DNA of 64,000 nt from Dendrocalamus latiflorus (taxonomy: Eukaryota; Streptophyta; Magnoliopsida; Poales; Poaceae). Every line of letters starts with the position of its first letter. Position 1 is the first letter of the stretch. Under the pieces are notes generated by a model that had not been told where the DNA came from, ran no database searches, and saw nothing but the letters and a program-made list of their open reading frames with translations. A program made the translations under genes and the position numbers. Positions 55,990-64,000 of the stretch are shown piece after piece. The DNA lies in NCBI GenBank assembly GCA_017311315.1, contig CM029663.1, positions 35,134,622-35,198,621 on the forward strand. Reading direction: 5' to 3'.

Positions 55990-57240
55990 TGGGCTAATAA
56001 ATAAATTTACTTACAGGTGAACATGGTTAGGTAGTAGTTGACCCGGTGTTGGTGGCACCTGCTGGTGAAGCCTGAACTATCTCATGACTCATTGGGCACT
56101 TAGGGCTCCACCATATGGGAGAAGATGATGTGGCAAGTCGTAAGCCAATAGTCCCTATCCTACTCACATTACTCTGACAAGCTGAAAGGCATTGTCTCAA
56201 AGATAAACTCTGTGGTCTACACCGTTGACATGATGCTACCCTCGTGCAAGGTCTTGAATGCTTGTGGAGTTCCAGGTATACTCGTCGTGGTCTCTCCCTG
56301 GACCATCTTAGCTCACTAGTAGTCCAACGAGTACCTATGGTAGGTCCGTCCATCAGGTCATCACCATCAATGTGATCATAGAACTATGCCTCTAATTGGT
56401 ATGGGTGCACCTGCATCCAAAAAGTATGACTTGCCAATAGCGAAGTGCTCCCACGACCACAATTGCAACAAGATATAGCAAACGGTGAGATTTGACTCTC
56501 TAGTAGCATGTTGTGAGCATTGCATAAACCCTTGTAGGTCATGCACAGTACAGTGAGCCCTAGCTATATGGCAGGACCTAATCAGGCTTGGCATCAGCTA
56601 GGGACTCAACGATGTGGATGTAGCTAGGGTACATCTAACCTCCTTGGGTTGTAGGAAACAGGACTCACCCGAACATGAAGAGCATGTAGGCAACTAGGTG
56701 TGACCTCACAACCTCTACAGGCGCGTCTCCTAGGCATTGCCTGCACTTTCACAACAACGAATGTGGCACTCCATGGATCCTATCTGAAATAGGATGACCA
56801 AACTAGTGCAGTAGATGTGCCTTCTAATCAGTTAATCTGAGGCCTGCAACCCTGGTATGACCCTGTAGTGGCAAGTCGGTAAGGTAAGTAACATCCTGCA
56901 GGGTGATGGTCATCTCCCCCCCCACCGAAGGTGGAATTAACATGTGGGTCTCCCGTCTCCATCAGTCAATGAGTGCTGATAGAAGCAGTGAGTCCTACAT
57001 GAATGAGTGCCCAATGTGCATAATCCTCACTATGGGCAGCAAGCTAGCCCTTCGCAGAACTAGAATGTACCAATCGTCGAGAGTCCATTCCTCCAGAGGT
57101 TCTCAAAGAACAAAGAGGGACGGTCCATCACCGCTCTACCACACTCGACAATGATGTTGTCCATCCCAAGATAGGTCCATCAACGTTCCACGCTCACGAA
57201 CGTCACCAGCAGTCAAACATCACTAGCAGTCATTCCCTGC
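55990..57240 (-). pseudogene. Plant mobile domain (PMD, MAIN-like) pseudogene
   Basis: On the minus strand, in shifting frames, appear EMTITLQDV-like (GGDDHHPAGCYLP in the track frame, MTITLQDVTYLTDLPLQG when shifted), then LQLWSWEHFAIGKS, and near the end VMR-x-FRLHQQVPPTPGQL, three hallmarks of the plant mobile domain in the right order. PMD proteins occur as host MAIN-like genes and inside MULE and gypsy transposons. Numerous stops and frameshifts make this a dead copy. Its adjacency to element Y suggests it is part of that element. Confidence 0.6.
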
Positions 57241-57329
57241 AATAAAGAAAAGAATGTATCAGTGTTTGACGATGATAAATACAACCTAGCATAATCCAGA
57301 ATAATCATGCACATATACATAGCTAAGCT

Positions 57330-58070
57330 ACCAATCACGCCTATGACCATGTGCTTATATGCATGTATACAGGTACACAGTACAACAAACAGTGCACACT
57401 TCTGCAATCTTGACATCATTTTCTATAATTTTTTAATCGCACAAGAGCAATAAATATATATGTCCAAACTTACATATATATATTTCATAAATTTCAAACG
57501 CATTGGGAACACTAAAAATAACAACACATATTTTTTTTAGCTATTTACAAAAAAATCATTATGCCTACGGCCAGGTGCTTATATGCATGCATACAGGTAC
57601 ATATGTATATGCATGCATATCTACACATAGACACTACAACTAACAGTGCATACTTTTGCAATACTGGCATCATTTTCTATATTTTTACCTGCATAAGAGC
57701 AATAAATATATATGTGCAGACTTACATATATATTTCGTAAATCACGAACACACCGAGAACACTAAAAATAACAACGCGTATTTCTTCAGCTATTTACAAA
57801 AGGAAATTATTATGCCTATGGCCATGTGCTTATATGCATGCATACATGTATATACGTATATGCATACATATGTACACACAGATACCACAACTAACAATGC
57901 ATACTTCTACAATCCTAGTGTCATTTTTTGTAATTTTTTAATCACACAAGAGCAATAAATATATACCTACATACTTACATACATAATTCGTAAATCAAGA
58001 AGGCAACGGGAACACTAAAAATAACATGTATTTCTTTAGCTATTTACAAAAAATAATCATTATCACCACT
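57330..58070. repeat. 252 bp tandem repeat, about three copies
   Basis: The marker AGAGCAATAAATATATA recurs at 57444, 57696 and 57949 (steps 252 and 253). Each unit also has GCTTATATGCATGCATACA and GAACACTAAAAATAACA. Confidence 0.92.
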
Positions 58071-58079
58071 AATACGTCC

Positions 58080-58930
58080 TAAACATGGTTAGTTAAAAAA
58101 ACAAATATGTCAACTAAACATGGTTACCAAGTGCATTCACACTACCAAATCATCGTTACGATAATGAAATGCTAACAACATATTAAGTGCATTACTCGCG
58201 TGTGAATGAAGCAAACATTTCCTTAAAGGTCTTCACCCACTCTAAAATTCTTCCAACTACGAAATCATAGCTAACCTACCTAAAAAACTATTACAAACTC
58301 ACCTTTCAATTTCTCTTTATTGCTTCTCCCTCTCTACTATCTTGCTCGGCAAAACAGAAATTGAGTTATGCGGCTTAAGATAAGAGGGCAGAGAGTGAGG
58401 CTAGCCATTTTAAGTGAGCAGGAAGGTGTTTGTGACTGACATCCCCATAGGACCGCTAAATCCTCGGCTGAATGCGACAGGAATCATGCATCGTGTCGCT
58501 TCGCCTTGTCATTGCGGTTGGCTACCTGAGATTCCCCCTACTACTGCGCCAGCCCCCCTACCAAGCCCCCTACCCTTGTTGCACGCCAGGCCACCTATCG
58601 AGCTCCCACTGCCCGGTAGGATCTGGCATGTCCTATTGAGCCTAGGAAGCTTGGTAGGCCAGCGGGCTCCACCTGCATCTCGTGCGCACTTTAGCCGCCA
58701 AGTTCGCCTCGCCTACCGCCTCGCCCGTGTCCTGTCGAGTTGTGGTGGCATGGTAGGTGACAAGTGTCATCTGCCATGCCTACCAAGCTCGGGTACGGGG
58801 CTATTTTTGCAAAAATGAGCGTCTAGGAGTCAAATTTGAAAACAAAAACGATACGATGCCCAAAGTGTAAACAGTTCAAACAGTTGAAGCACTGATATGC
58901 TCAAAAGATTGGCTCAAAGAATAACTCTTA

Positions 58931-58973
<43 letters not shown>

Positions 58974-59771
58974 GTAAGAACAGAACCAATGATATTTTGT
59001 TGCTGAAATTATTTTCTTTACATGATGCTGATATTTTTATGTTTCTCTCCCACATATTGACTTGAAAGGCAAAGAATGCACAAGTCTGTATGTTAGTTGA
59101 AAGGGTCATGTTTGCATCCAAACACTGCTAGAATGGCCTATGTTCTAATTATTTAGAACATCGAAGGGTTTTTTGTAATTATTTCGAGTGTAAAATGATG
59201 ATTTTGATATTTGTCTTTTACGGAAGGGCTTTATTTTAATGTTTTACACGTGTAAGGGTATTCTTACGATACATATTTTATAGATAGGGTCTTTTCGTAA
59301 AATTTCAATAAGTGGAATGGTGTTTACGTGAATAATCTTTTACTAAGGTGCCTTATTGATAATATGTCAATGCAGCTACAACTTTGGAACATGCTACGTG
59401 CTGTTGGGCCAAGCTGGCTTAATGGACTCTTGGATGGACCTTGGACTTCAGACGATTGATGGGATGTAATTTAGCCTAACATATACATAAAATTTTATTC
59501 ATAAACTAATTAAGCTTAAACTTCTACAGTTTCATCGAACACTAAATATAAAAAAGAGAAATTAAATAAAAAATTGAAGTTTAATTGATTCAAGCTGATG
59601 AAATTAAGTAAATTAGGCTAGCATACAGAATTTTTTCTCTCTCTAGAGATCTCTTGATGTCAGCATCTTAAATCTTATTCCTAGATTGTTTGGGATTTGC
59701 CTTAATTTCTTCAATACGCTAGACGACGAAATGAGATGACTAGTGTTTGCATCAGCTAACAAAACCTAACA
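58080..59771. other. Intergenic, no gene supported
   Basis: A GC-rich frame at 58414-58818 (134 codons) has no recognisable content. A (GAT)n tract lies at 58933-58975. The remainder is AT-rich. Confidence 0.5.
58933..58975. repeat. (GAT)n microsatellite
   Basis: About 14 GAT units. Confidence 0.95.
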
Positions 59772-59776
59772 CGATC

Positions 59777-60769
59777 TGATGCGGATCCACTAGCAAGCTA
59801 GCTGAACCCCGTTGCTTTGGCCCTGATCTTTCACGATACGCCTTGTTGGATGCCCTCTCCAAGATAAGCCTTCTCCCACGCACACCGCAGCACGTGAACA
59901 AAGGGTAGAGAAACCGAAGTTTCAGCGAGTAGAATCCAACACCACAATTGGATTCAACACACCAAGAGCAATTCCTCGATGGAAATCTCAAGAACACGTC
60001 AACAATGGCCACCAAACCATGGTGATTTTCTGGTTTCTATTTCTCAAATCAAAGTCTAAGTTACAATGGGGCTAAGGCCCTGGCCTTATATTGGTGCACA
60101 ATGCACGGCCTTGATTACAACTCACGCACTACTTGGCCTAAGGCCGAAACAAACTTCAATACGAACTAAAAAGGAAATACCTAAACTGCTACCTCTGGAT
60201 TCTCTCTTAATTTGCGATCTGACTATGAGGATTTCGTGGCTGGCACCTTGTCCATTATGTGGGGCTTCAAAATAGCTTTCCAACGAGTCCAAGAACGCCC
60301 AAATCGGACTCCGTTTGTGAAAGTTATGGACATTTTAGTATCGGTCTTGCCAGCTGTCCCAATCCGAGTCCGAATCGGTTTCAAATCTTTATATGTTTTG
60401 TTTTCTGGTTCAAGGGGCTTCCAAATCCGTTTGGAACCTGAAAAGGAATCCTTCTCAATCTTTAGAAAGTCATGGTGTGGTCGGATTTTACCCTTACTTG
60501 CATTGCAATACTCGAACTCTTTATGTTTTGCAAGTCTCGCGCGTCTCTCCGGACAGCTCGTGCAGCATCCAATGAAATTGCCATAACTTTGTGTAGGAAG
60601 CTCCAAATCAAGTGCCGTTTGATTCGTTGGAAAATAGACTTCATTAGCTTTCCAAATATGTCTTTTATGCACGTTAGAAGCCTCAGAATTGGTATTCAAA
60701 GCTTCTTGAAAATTGTGCACAGAACTGCAAGCACTAACCAAAGTTGTAGTGCTACTTGGTGCCACATCA
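59777..60769 (-). repeat. 3' LTR of the gag-protease gypsy element
   Basis: 993 bp, same length as its twin. The PPT on the element strand is GGAGGGGAGGA (60770-60780). A minus-strand TATA-like CCAATATAAGG lies at about 60084-60094. Confidence 0.95.
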
Positions 60770-61242
60770 TCCTCCCCTCCTTGAAGCAAAGCCGTCCTCG
60801 GCTTTGGGGTAATCTTGGGAGCTTGCTTCTTCTTGGCTGTAATTTCTTCATCAACATGAATAGCACTCTCCAATTTTGGTTTCAACACATGCTTCTTTCC
60901 CTCATGTACAAATGTATATGTGTTGGACCGGCCCTCATGCGTAGCATTGCGATCATATTGCCATGGTCTTCCCAACAATAACCCACATGCATCCATTGGA
61001 ACTACGTCGCAACCCACCTTGTCAACATAGTCACCAACAACAAACGGAACACGCACCTTGTGAGTTATCTTTAGCCTTCCGGAGTTGTGTAGCCACTCCA
61101 CATGATGTGGTTGAGGATGCCTCCATGTGGACAGCCCTAAAGCGTACACCAAATCTTTGCTAATCACATTGGTATAACTTCCACCATCTATGATCAACTT
61201 GCATGCTTTATCTTTGATCTTGCACTCCGCTTGGAAAACACT
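60223..61242 (-). CDS. Gypsy aspartic protease region, frame extending into the LTR
   Basis: After a TGA at 61245-61243 the same frame as gag opens again and contains ACKLIIDGGSYTNVISKDLV, the flap-less retropepsin-type motif with D-G-G-S in place of D-T/S-G, then LGLSTW, VGDYVDKVGCDVVPMDACGL and LLGRPWQYDRNATHEGRS, the C-terminal protease signature and the link that normally leads to RT. Instead the frame crosses the PPT into the 3' LTR at 60769 and runs about 180 codons more to 60223. A TAG and a TGA separate it from gag, so expression as Gag-PR would need readthrough. The lost RT/integrase makes the element non-autonomous. Confidence 0.8.
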   Translation of the reverse strand, partial: SVFQAECKIKDKACKLIIDGGSYTNVISKDLVYALGLSTWRHPQPHHVEWLHNSGRLKITHKVRVPFVVGDYVDKVGCDVVPMDACGLLLGRPWQYDRNATHEGRSNTYTFVHEGKKHVLKPKLESAIHVDEEITAKKKQAPKITPKPRTALLQGGEDDVAPSSTTTLVSACSSVHNFQEALNTNSEASNVHKRHIWKANEVYFPTNQTALDLELPTQSYGNFIGCCTSCPERRARLAKHKEFEYCNASKGKIRPHHDFLKIEKDSFSGSKRIWKPLEPENKTYKDLKPIRTRIGTAGKTDTKMSITFTNGVRFGRSWTRWKAILKPHIMDKVPATKSS

Positions 61243-61338
61243 TCACCGCTGTCCTTTTGTTTCAGTTTCTTTACTTTGCACCTTCCGGACCAAAAGATTA
61301 ACACCATTCAATTCTGGATCACAATAGACAACATCCTC

Positions 61339-62640
61339 CTAGGAATCATCGGATTTTTCACTTTCAGAATCACTACTAGAAGTTGTTGAAGCATAGCCAT
61401 CTTTAGTGAGAAGCACTCTTCGTTGATTTGGACAATCACGCATCATATGACCTCTTCCCTTGCACTTGAAACACTCAATTTCTCTAGCATGAGCATTAGA
61501 AGGCAAACTAGAATCAGTTTTAGTTGCTTCTTTACCTCTGTTGCTTGCCTCCTTTGAAAGAGCACCATTTGAACGGCTTGATGCCGCCACTTTGTAGGGT
61601 GAACCCACATCATCGCCTTGCTGTGATGGACGCCTCCATGAGTTTGTTTGAGTGTTGGCATGCCTACCCTTGGCTTGTTTGCGCTTCAATTGTTGTTCAG
61701 CACGTTCAGCTTGATGCACCAAGTCTTGGATGTTGAAGTAATTGACCATCTCCACCCTATCTTGCACATCCTCATTCAACCCATTAAAGAAACGTGCTAT
61801 AGTAGCCTCATCATGCTCCTCTGTTCCTGTACGGATTATCAACATCTCCATCTCTTTATAATATTCGTCAACACTAGAATTACCTTGGCGTAGTTGTTGT
61901 AGCCGGTTGTACAAGGTCCTAGTGTAGTGTGCTGGGACAAAACGACGCCTCAAAATATTCTTCAATTGTACCCAAGTATCCGGATGAGCTCCTACGCGAC
62001 ACAATTGATTCCACCAAACAAGAGCATATCCGGTGAACTCAATTGTCGCCAAACGAATCTTCTTATCCTCAATATAGTGATGGCTGTCAAAAATTTGTTC
62101 GACACGCATCTCCCACTCCAAGTACTCCTCCGGTTCAGCTTTACCATTAAATGATGGGATAGAAATTTTTATCCGCCCAATTCCATCATCCACGGCAACA
62201 CGCTGAGCAAACCCGACACCATCACGCATACCTCCACCATTGGCAGCACCTCTGCCACGCATGTCCCTGCCACGGTCAGCACCACGGTAGTCCCGAGCAT
62301 GGCGCGGTTGTGGAGCAAAACCCACTGCACCATCAAAGACCTCCTCATGTTTGTCGCCTTCATATGGTGCACGCCGTTCGGGATATTGAGGTCCCCGTTC
62401 AGCATGCTGAAATTGTGGTGGCTGGTTGCGTAGCGCCTCCGTCAAAGCATCAATTCGCGCCCCCAAATCATCAACCTTGCCTTCAAGCTTCCGGTGACAA
62501 CTTAAGAAGTAGTCACGTGTCGCTTCAAATCCAATTCGTACCTCGGGCGGCAAAGACGCTGCATATTGGGGCACCTCCCTGATTGGATCGGCATGATTAT
62601 GTCGCGCCTTGCCATCTTCAATCTTCATAGAACCCGCCAT
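61339..62640 (-). CDS. Gypsy (chromovirus-type) gag
   Basis: From the ATG at 62640 (MAGSMKIEDGKARHNHAD) a 433-codon frame is open to TAG at 61341-61339. A charged coiled-coil-like N-terminus (residues 20-85) and an Arg/Gly-rich stretch precede the retrotransposon Gag capsid domain (about 155-310: YLEWEMRVEQIFDSHHYIED, ALVWWNQLC, RRRFVPAHYTRTLYNRLQQL, GNSSVDEYYKEMEMLI). It ends with a zinc knuckle CFKCKGRGHMMRDC and an acidic Ser-rich tail. No frameshift is visible. Although the frame can be opened further upstream from a GTG, the ATG just after the PBS is the natural start. The intact frame fits a recently active element. Confidence 0.92.
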   Translation of the reverse strand: MAGSMKIEDGKARHNHADPIREVPQYAASLPPEVRIGFEATRDYFLSCHRKLEGKVDDLGARIDALTEALRNQPPQFQHAERGPQYPERRAPYEGDKHEEVFDGAVGFAPQPRHARDYRGADRGRDMRGRGAANGGGMRDGVGFAQRVAVDDGIGRIKISIPSFNGKAEPEEYLEWEMRVEQIFDSHHYIEDKKIRLATIEFTGYALVWWNQLCRVGAHPDTWVQLKNILRRRFVPAHYTRTLYNRLQQLRQGNSSVDEYYKEMEMLIIRTGTEEHDEATIARFFNGLNEDVQDRVEMVNYFNIQDLVHQAERAEQQLKRKQAKGRHANTQTNSWRRPSQQGDDVGSPYKVAASSRSNGALSKEASNRGKEATKTDSSLPSNAHAREIECFKCKGRGHMMRDCPNQRRVLLTKDGYASTTSSSDSESEKSDDS

Positions 62641-62678
62641 CAAGAAAAAATTCAGCAATCTCGTACCGTGATCAACCA

Positions 62679-62693
62679 CGCTCTGATACCAAG
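62679..62693 (-). other. Primer-binding site of the gag-protease element
   Basis: Element strand reads TTGGTATCAGAGCG beside the LTR end, complementary to initiator tRNA-Met. Confidence 0.93.
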
Positions 62694-62694
62694 A

Positions 62695-63687
62695 TGATGC
62701 GGATCCACTAGCAAGCTAGCTGAACCCCGTTGCTTTGGCCCTGATCTTTCACGATACGCCTTGTTGGATGCCCTCTCCAAGATAAGCCTTCTCCCACGCA
62801 CACCGCAACACGTGAACAAAGGGTAGAGAAACCGAAGTTTCAGCGAGTAGAATCCAACACCACAATTAGATTCAACACACCAAGAGCAATTCCTCGATGG
62901 AAATCTCAAGAACACGTCAACAATGGCCACCAAACCATGGTGATTTTCTGGTTTCTATTTCTCAAATCAAAGTCTAAGTTACAATGGGGCTAAGGCCCTG
63001 GCCTTATATTGGTGCACAATGCACGGCCTTGATTACAACTCACGCACTACTTGGCCTAAGGCCGAAACAAACTTCAATACGAACTAAAAAGGAAATACCT
63101 AAACTGCTACCTCTGGATTCTCTCTTAATTTGCGATCTGACTATGAGGATTTCGTGGCTGGCACCTTGTCCATTATGTGGGGCTTCAAAATAGCTTTCCA
63201 ACGAGTCCAAGAACGCCCAAATCGGACTCCGTTTGTGAAAGTTATGGACGTTTTAGTATCGGTCTTGCCAGCTGTCCCAATCCGAGTCCGAATCGGTTTC
63301 AAATCTTTATATGTTTTGTTTTCTGGTTCAAGGGGCTTCCAAATCCGTTTGGAACCTGAAAAGGAATCCTTCTCAATCTTTAGAAAGTCATGGTGTGGTC
63401 AGATTTTACCCTTACTTGCATTGCAATACTCGAACTCTTTATGTTTTGCAAGTCTCGCGCGTCTCTTCGGACAGCTCGTGCAGCATCCAATCAAATTGTC
63501 ATAACTTTGTGTAGGAAGCTCCAAATCAAGTGCCGTTTGATTCGTTGGAAAATAGACTTCATTAGCTTTCCAAATATGTCTTTTGTGCACGTTAGAAACC
63601 TCAGAATTGGTATTCAAAGCTTCTTGAACATTGTGCACAGAACTACAAGCACTAACCAAAGTTGTAGTGCTACTTGGTGCCACATCA
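62695..63687 (-). repeat. 5' LTR of the gag-protease gypsy element
   Basis: Twin of 59777-60769; bounded by the PBS on the left and the TSD CGATC on the right. Confidence 0.95.
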
Positions 63688-64000
63688 CGATCACTACGTA
63701 CTTCTGCATCTTGCATGAGACCCTAGTGATTCAGGACTAGTGCAATGTTCCGATTTGAGTACGAAATTACGTACGTAAACATCAGTAGCTACTTTAGCTT
63801 TTGTTGCTTTGTCATGTCCCTTCGAGGTATCAATGGATGATAGACAACTGCATGTGCCGAGAAAGTTGATACTAAGGAAAGGTTCTCTCCTTTTTCTAAC
63901 TACTCTTTCTCGAGGACGGAACCATACCTTAAATAGAATAGACTTCAGTCTAAGGTGTAGAAAAATATCTAGTGTACAGTTCAGATAAATTCAGTACAGC
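63688..64000. other. Right edge, nothing recognised
   Basis: After the TSD there is no ORF or repeat that I can name. Confidence 0.5.

Larger units (their letters stand above)
59777..63687 (-). mobile_element. Gag-protease-only gypsy element (3911 bp)
   Basis: LTRs of 993 bp each (59777-60769 and 62695-63687) start TGATGTGGC and end GGATCCGCATCA in element orientation and differ at about 11 places by eye. CGATC flanks both sides (59772-59776, 63688-63692). PBS and PPT are present. The interior is 1.93 kb with gag and a protease but no RT, RNase H or integrase. It must have moved with enzymes from another chromovirus-type element. Confidence 0.95.

Noticed and set aside
58414..58818. 134-codon plus-strand ORF near a GC-rich stretch
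   Set aside because: No recognisable domain, poor start context, and surrounded by repeat sequence.

Overview
The window is plant nuclear DNA, almost certainly from a grass (Poaceae, probably Panicoideae). Evidence for this is a monocot-style GC-rich R2R3-MYB gene, a Sirevirus with the usual multiple polypurine tracts, chromovirus and Tat-like gypsy remnants, CACTA ends, a long-TIR MULE and hAT MITEs. Only one intact host gene is visible: a three-exon R2R3-MYB gene (coding bases 39891-41125, + strand). Nearly everything else is transposable element, much of it nested, with several insertions dated or confirmed by perfect target-site duplications (TSDs).

Layout. 1-1756: 5' end of a Ty1/copia element on the minus strand (LTR 835-1756, intact gag start running off the left edge), inserted into a CACTA remnant (1757-3438). 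4921-6864: LTR and decayed interior of a Tat-like gypsy element. 6865-29904: a very large gypsy-type LTR element with 5.8 kb and 5.7 kb LTRs and only about 1.36 kb of own interior (LARD type), flanked by the TSD GAAAC. It sits inside an antisense ORF whose two halves now lie at 6566-6864 and 29905-30132. Nested in its interior is a 10.2 kb minus-strand Sirevirus (13460-23667, TSD GATAC) with recognisable but frameshifted gag, protease, integrase, reverse transcriptase and RNase H. 30700-32388: a short gypsy LTR and the 3' end of a chromodomain gypsy element with its LTR. 33150-36060: an unclassified repeat (also present inverted at 48355-49405) interrupted by an 822 bp MULE with 323 bp inverted repeats and a 9 bp TSD, followed by degenerate short tandem repeats.

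36060-43439 is the relatively unique, gene-bearing part: a SINE-like tRNA promoter at 37.9 kb, the MYB gene and its flanks. From 43440 a second dense TE block begins: hAT MITE (8 bp TSD), a CACTA terminus, two inverted partial copies of an unnamed element (44.1-45.7 kb and 53.1-54.5 kb, the latter attached to a decayed plant-mobile-domain gene up to about 57.2 kb), a ceramide-synthase (LAG1) exon fragment, a hAT transposase pseudogene, a 2.6 kb Pack-MULE (9 bp TSD), a 252 bp tandem repeat, and finally a young 3.9 kb gypsy element (59777-63687, TSD CGATC) that carries only gag and protease between two 993 bp LTRs differing at about 11 positions.

The most unusual signals are: (i) a perfect 15 bp complementarity between the primer-binding position of the left copia element and a segment inside its own LTR, with no normal tRNA-Met PBS; (ii) giant LTRs with an exactly 72 bp, six-copy hairpin-bearing array kept in both LTRs; (iii) a Sirevirus whose 5' LTR lost a 1 kb block including the TATA box after insertion; (iv) a gag-protease-only gypsy element whose protease frame runs on into its LTR. 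All calls come from reading the sequence; no database search was run.
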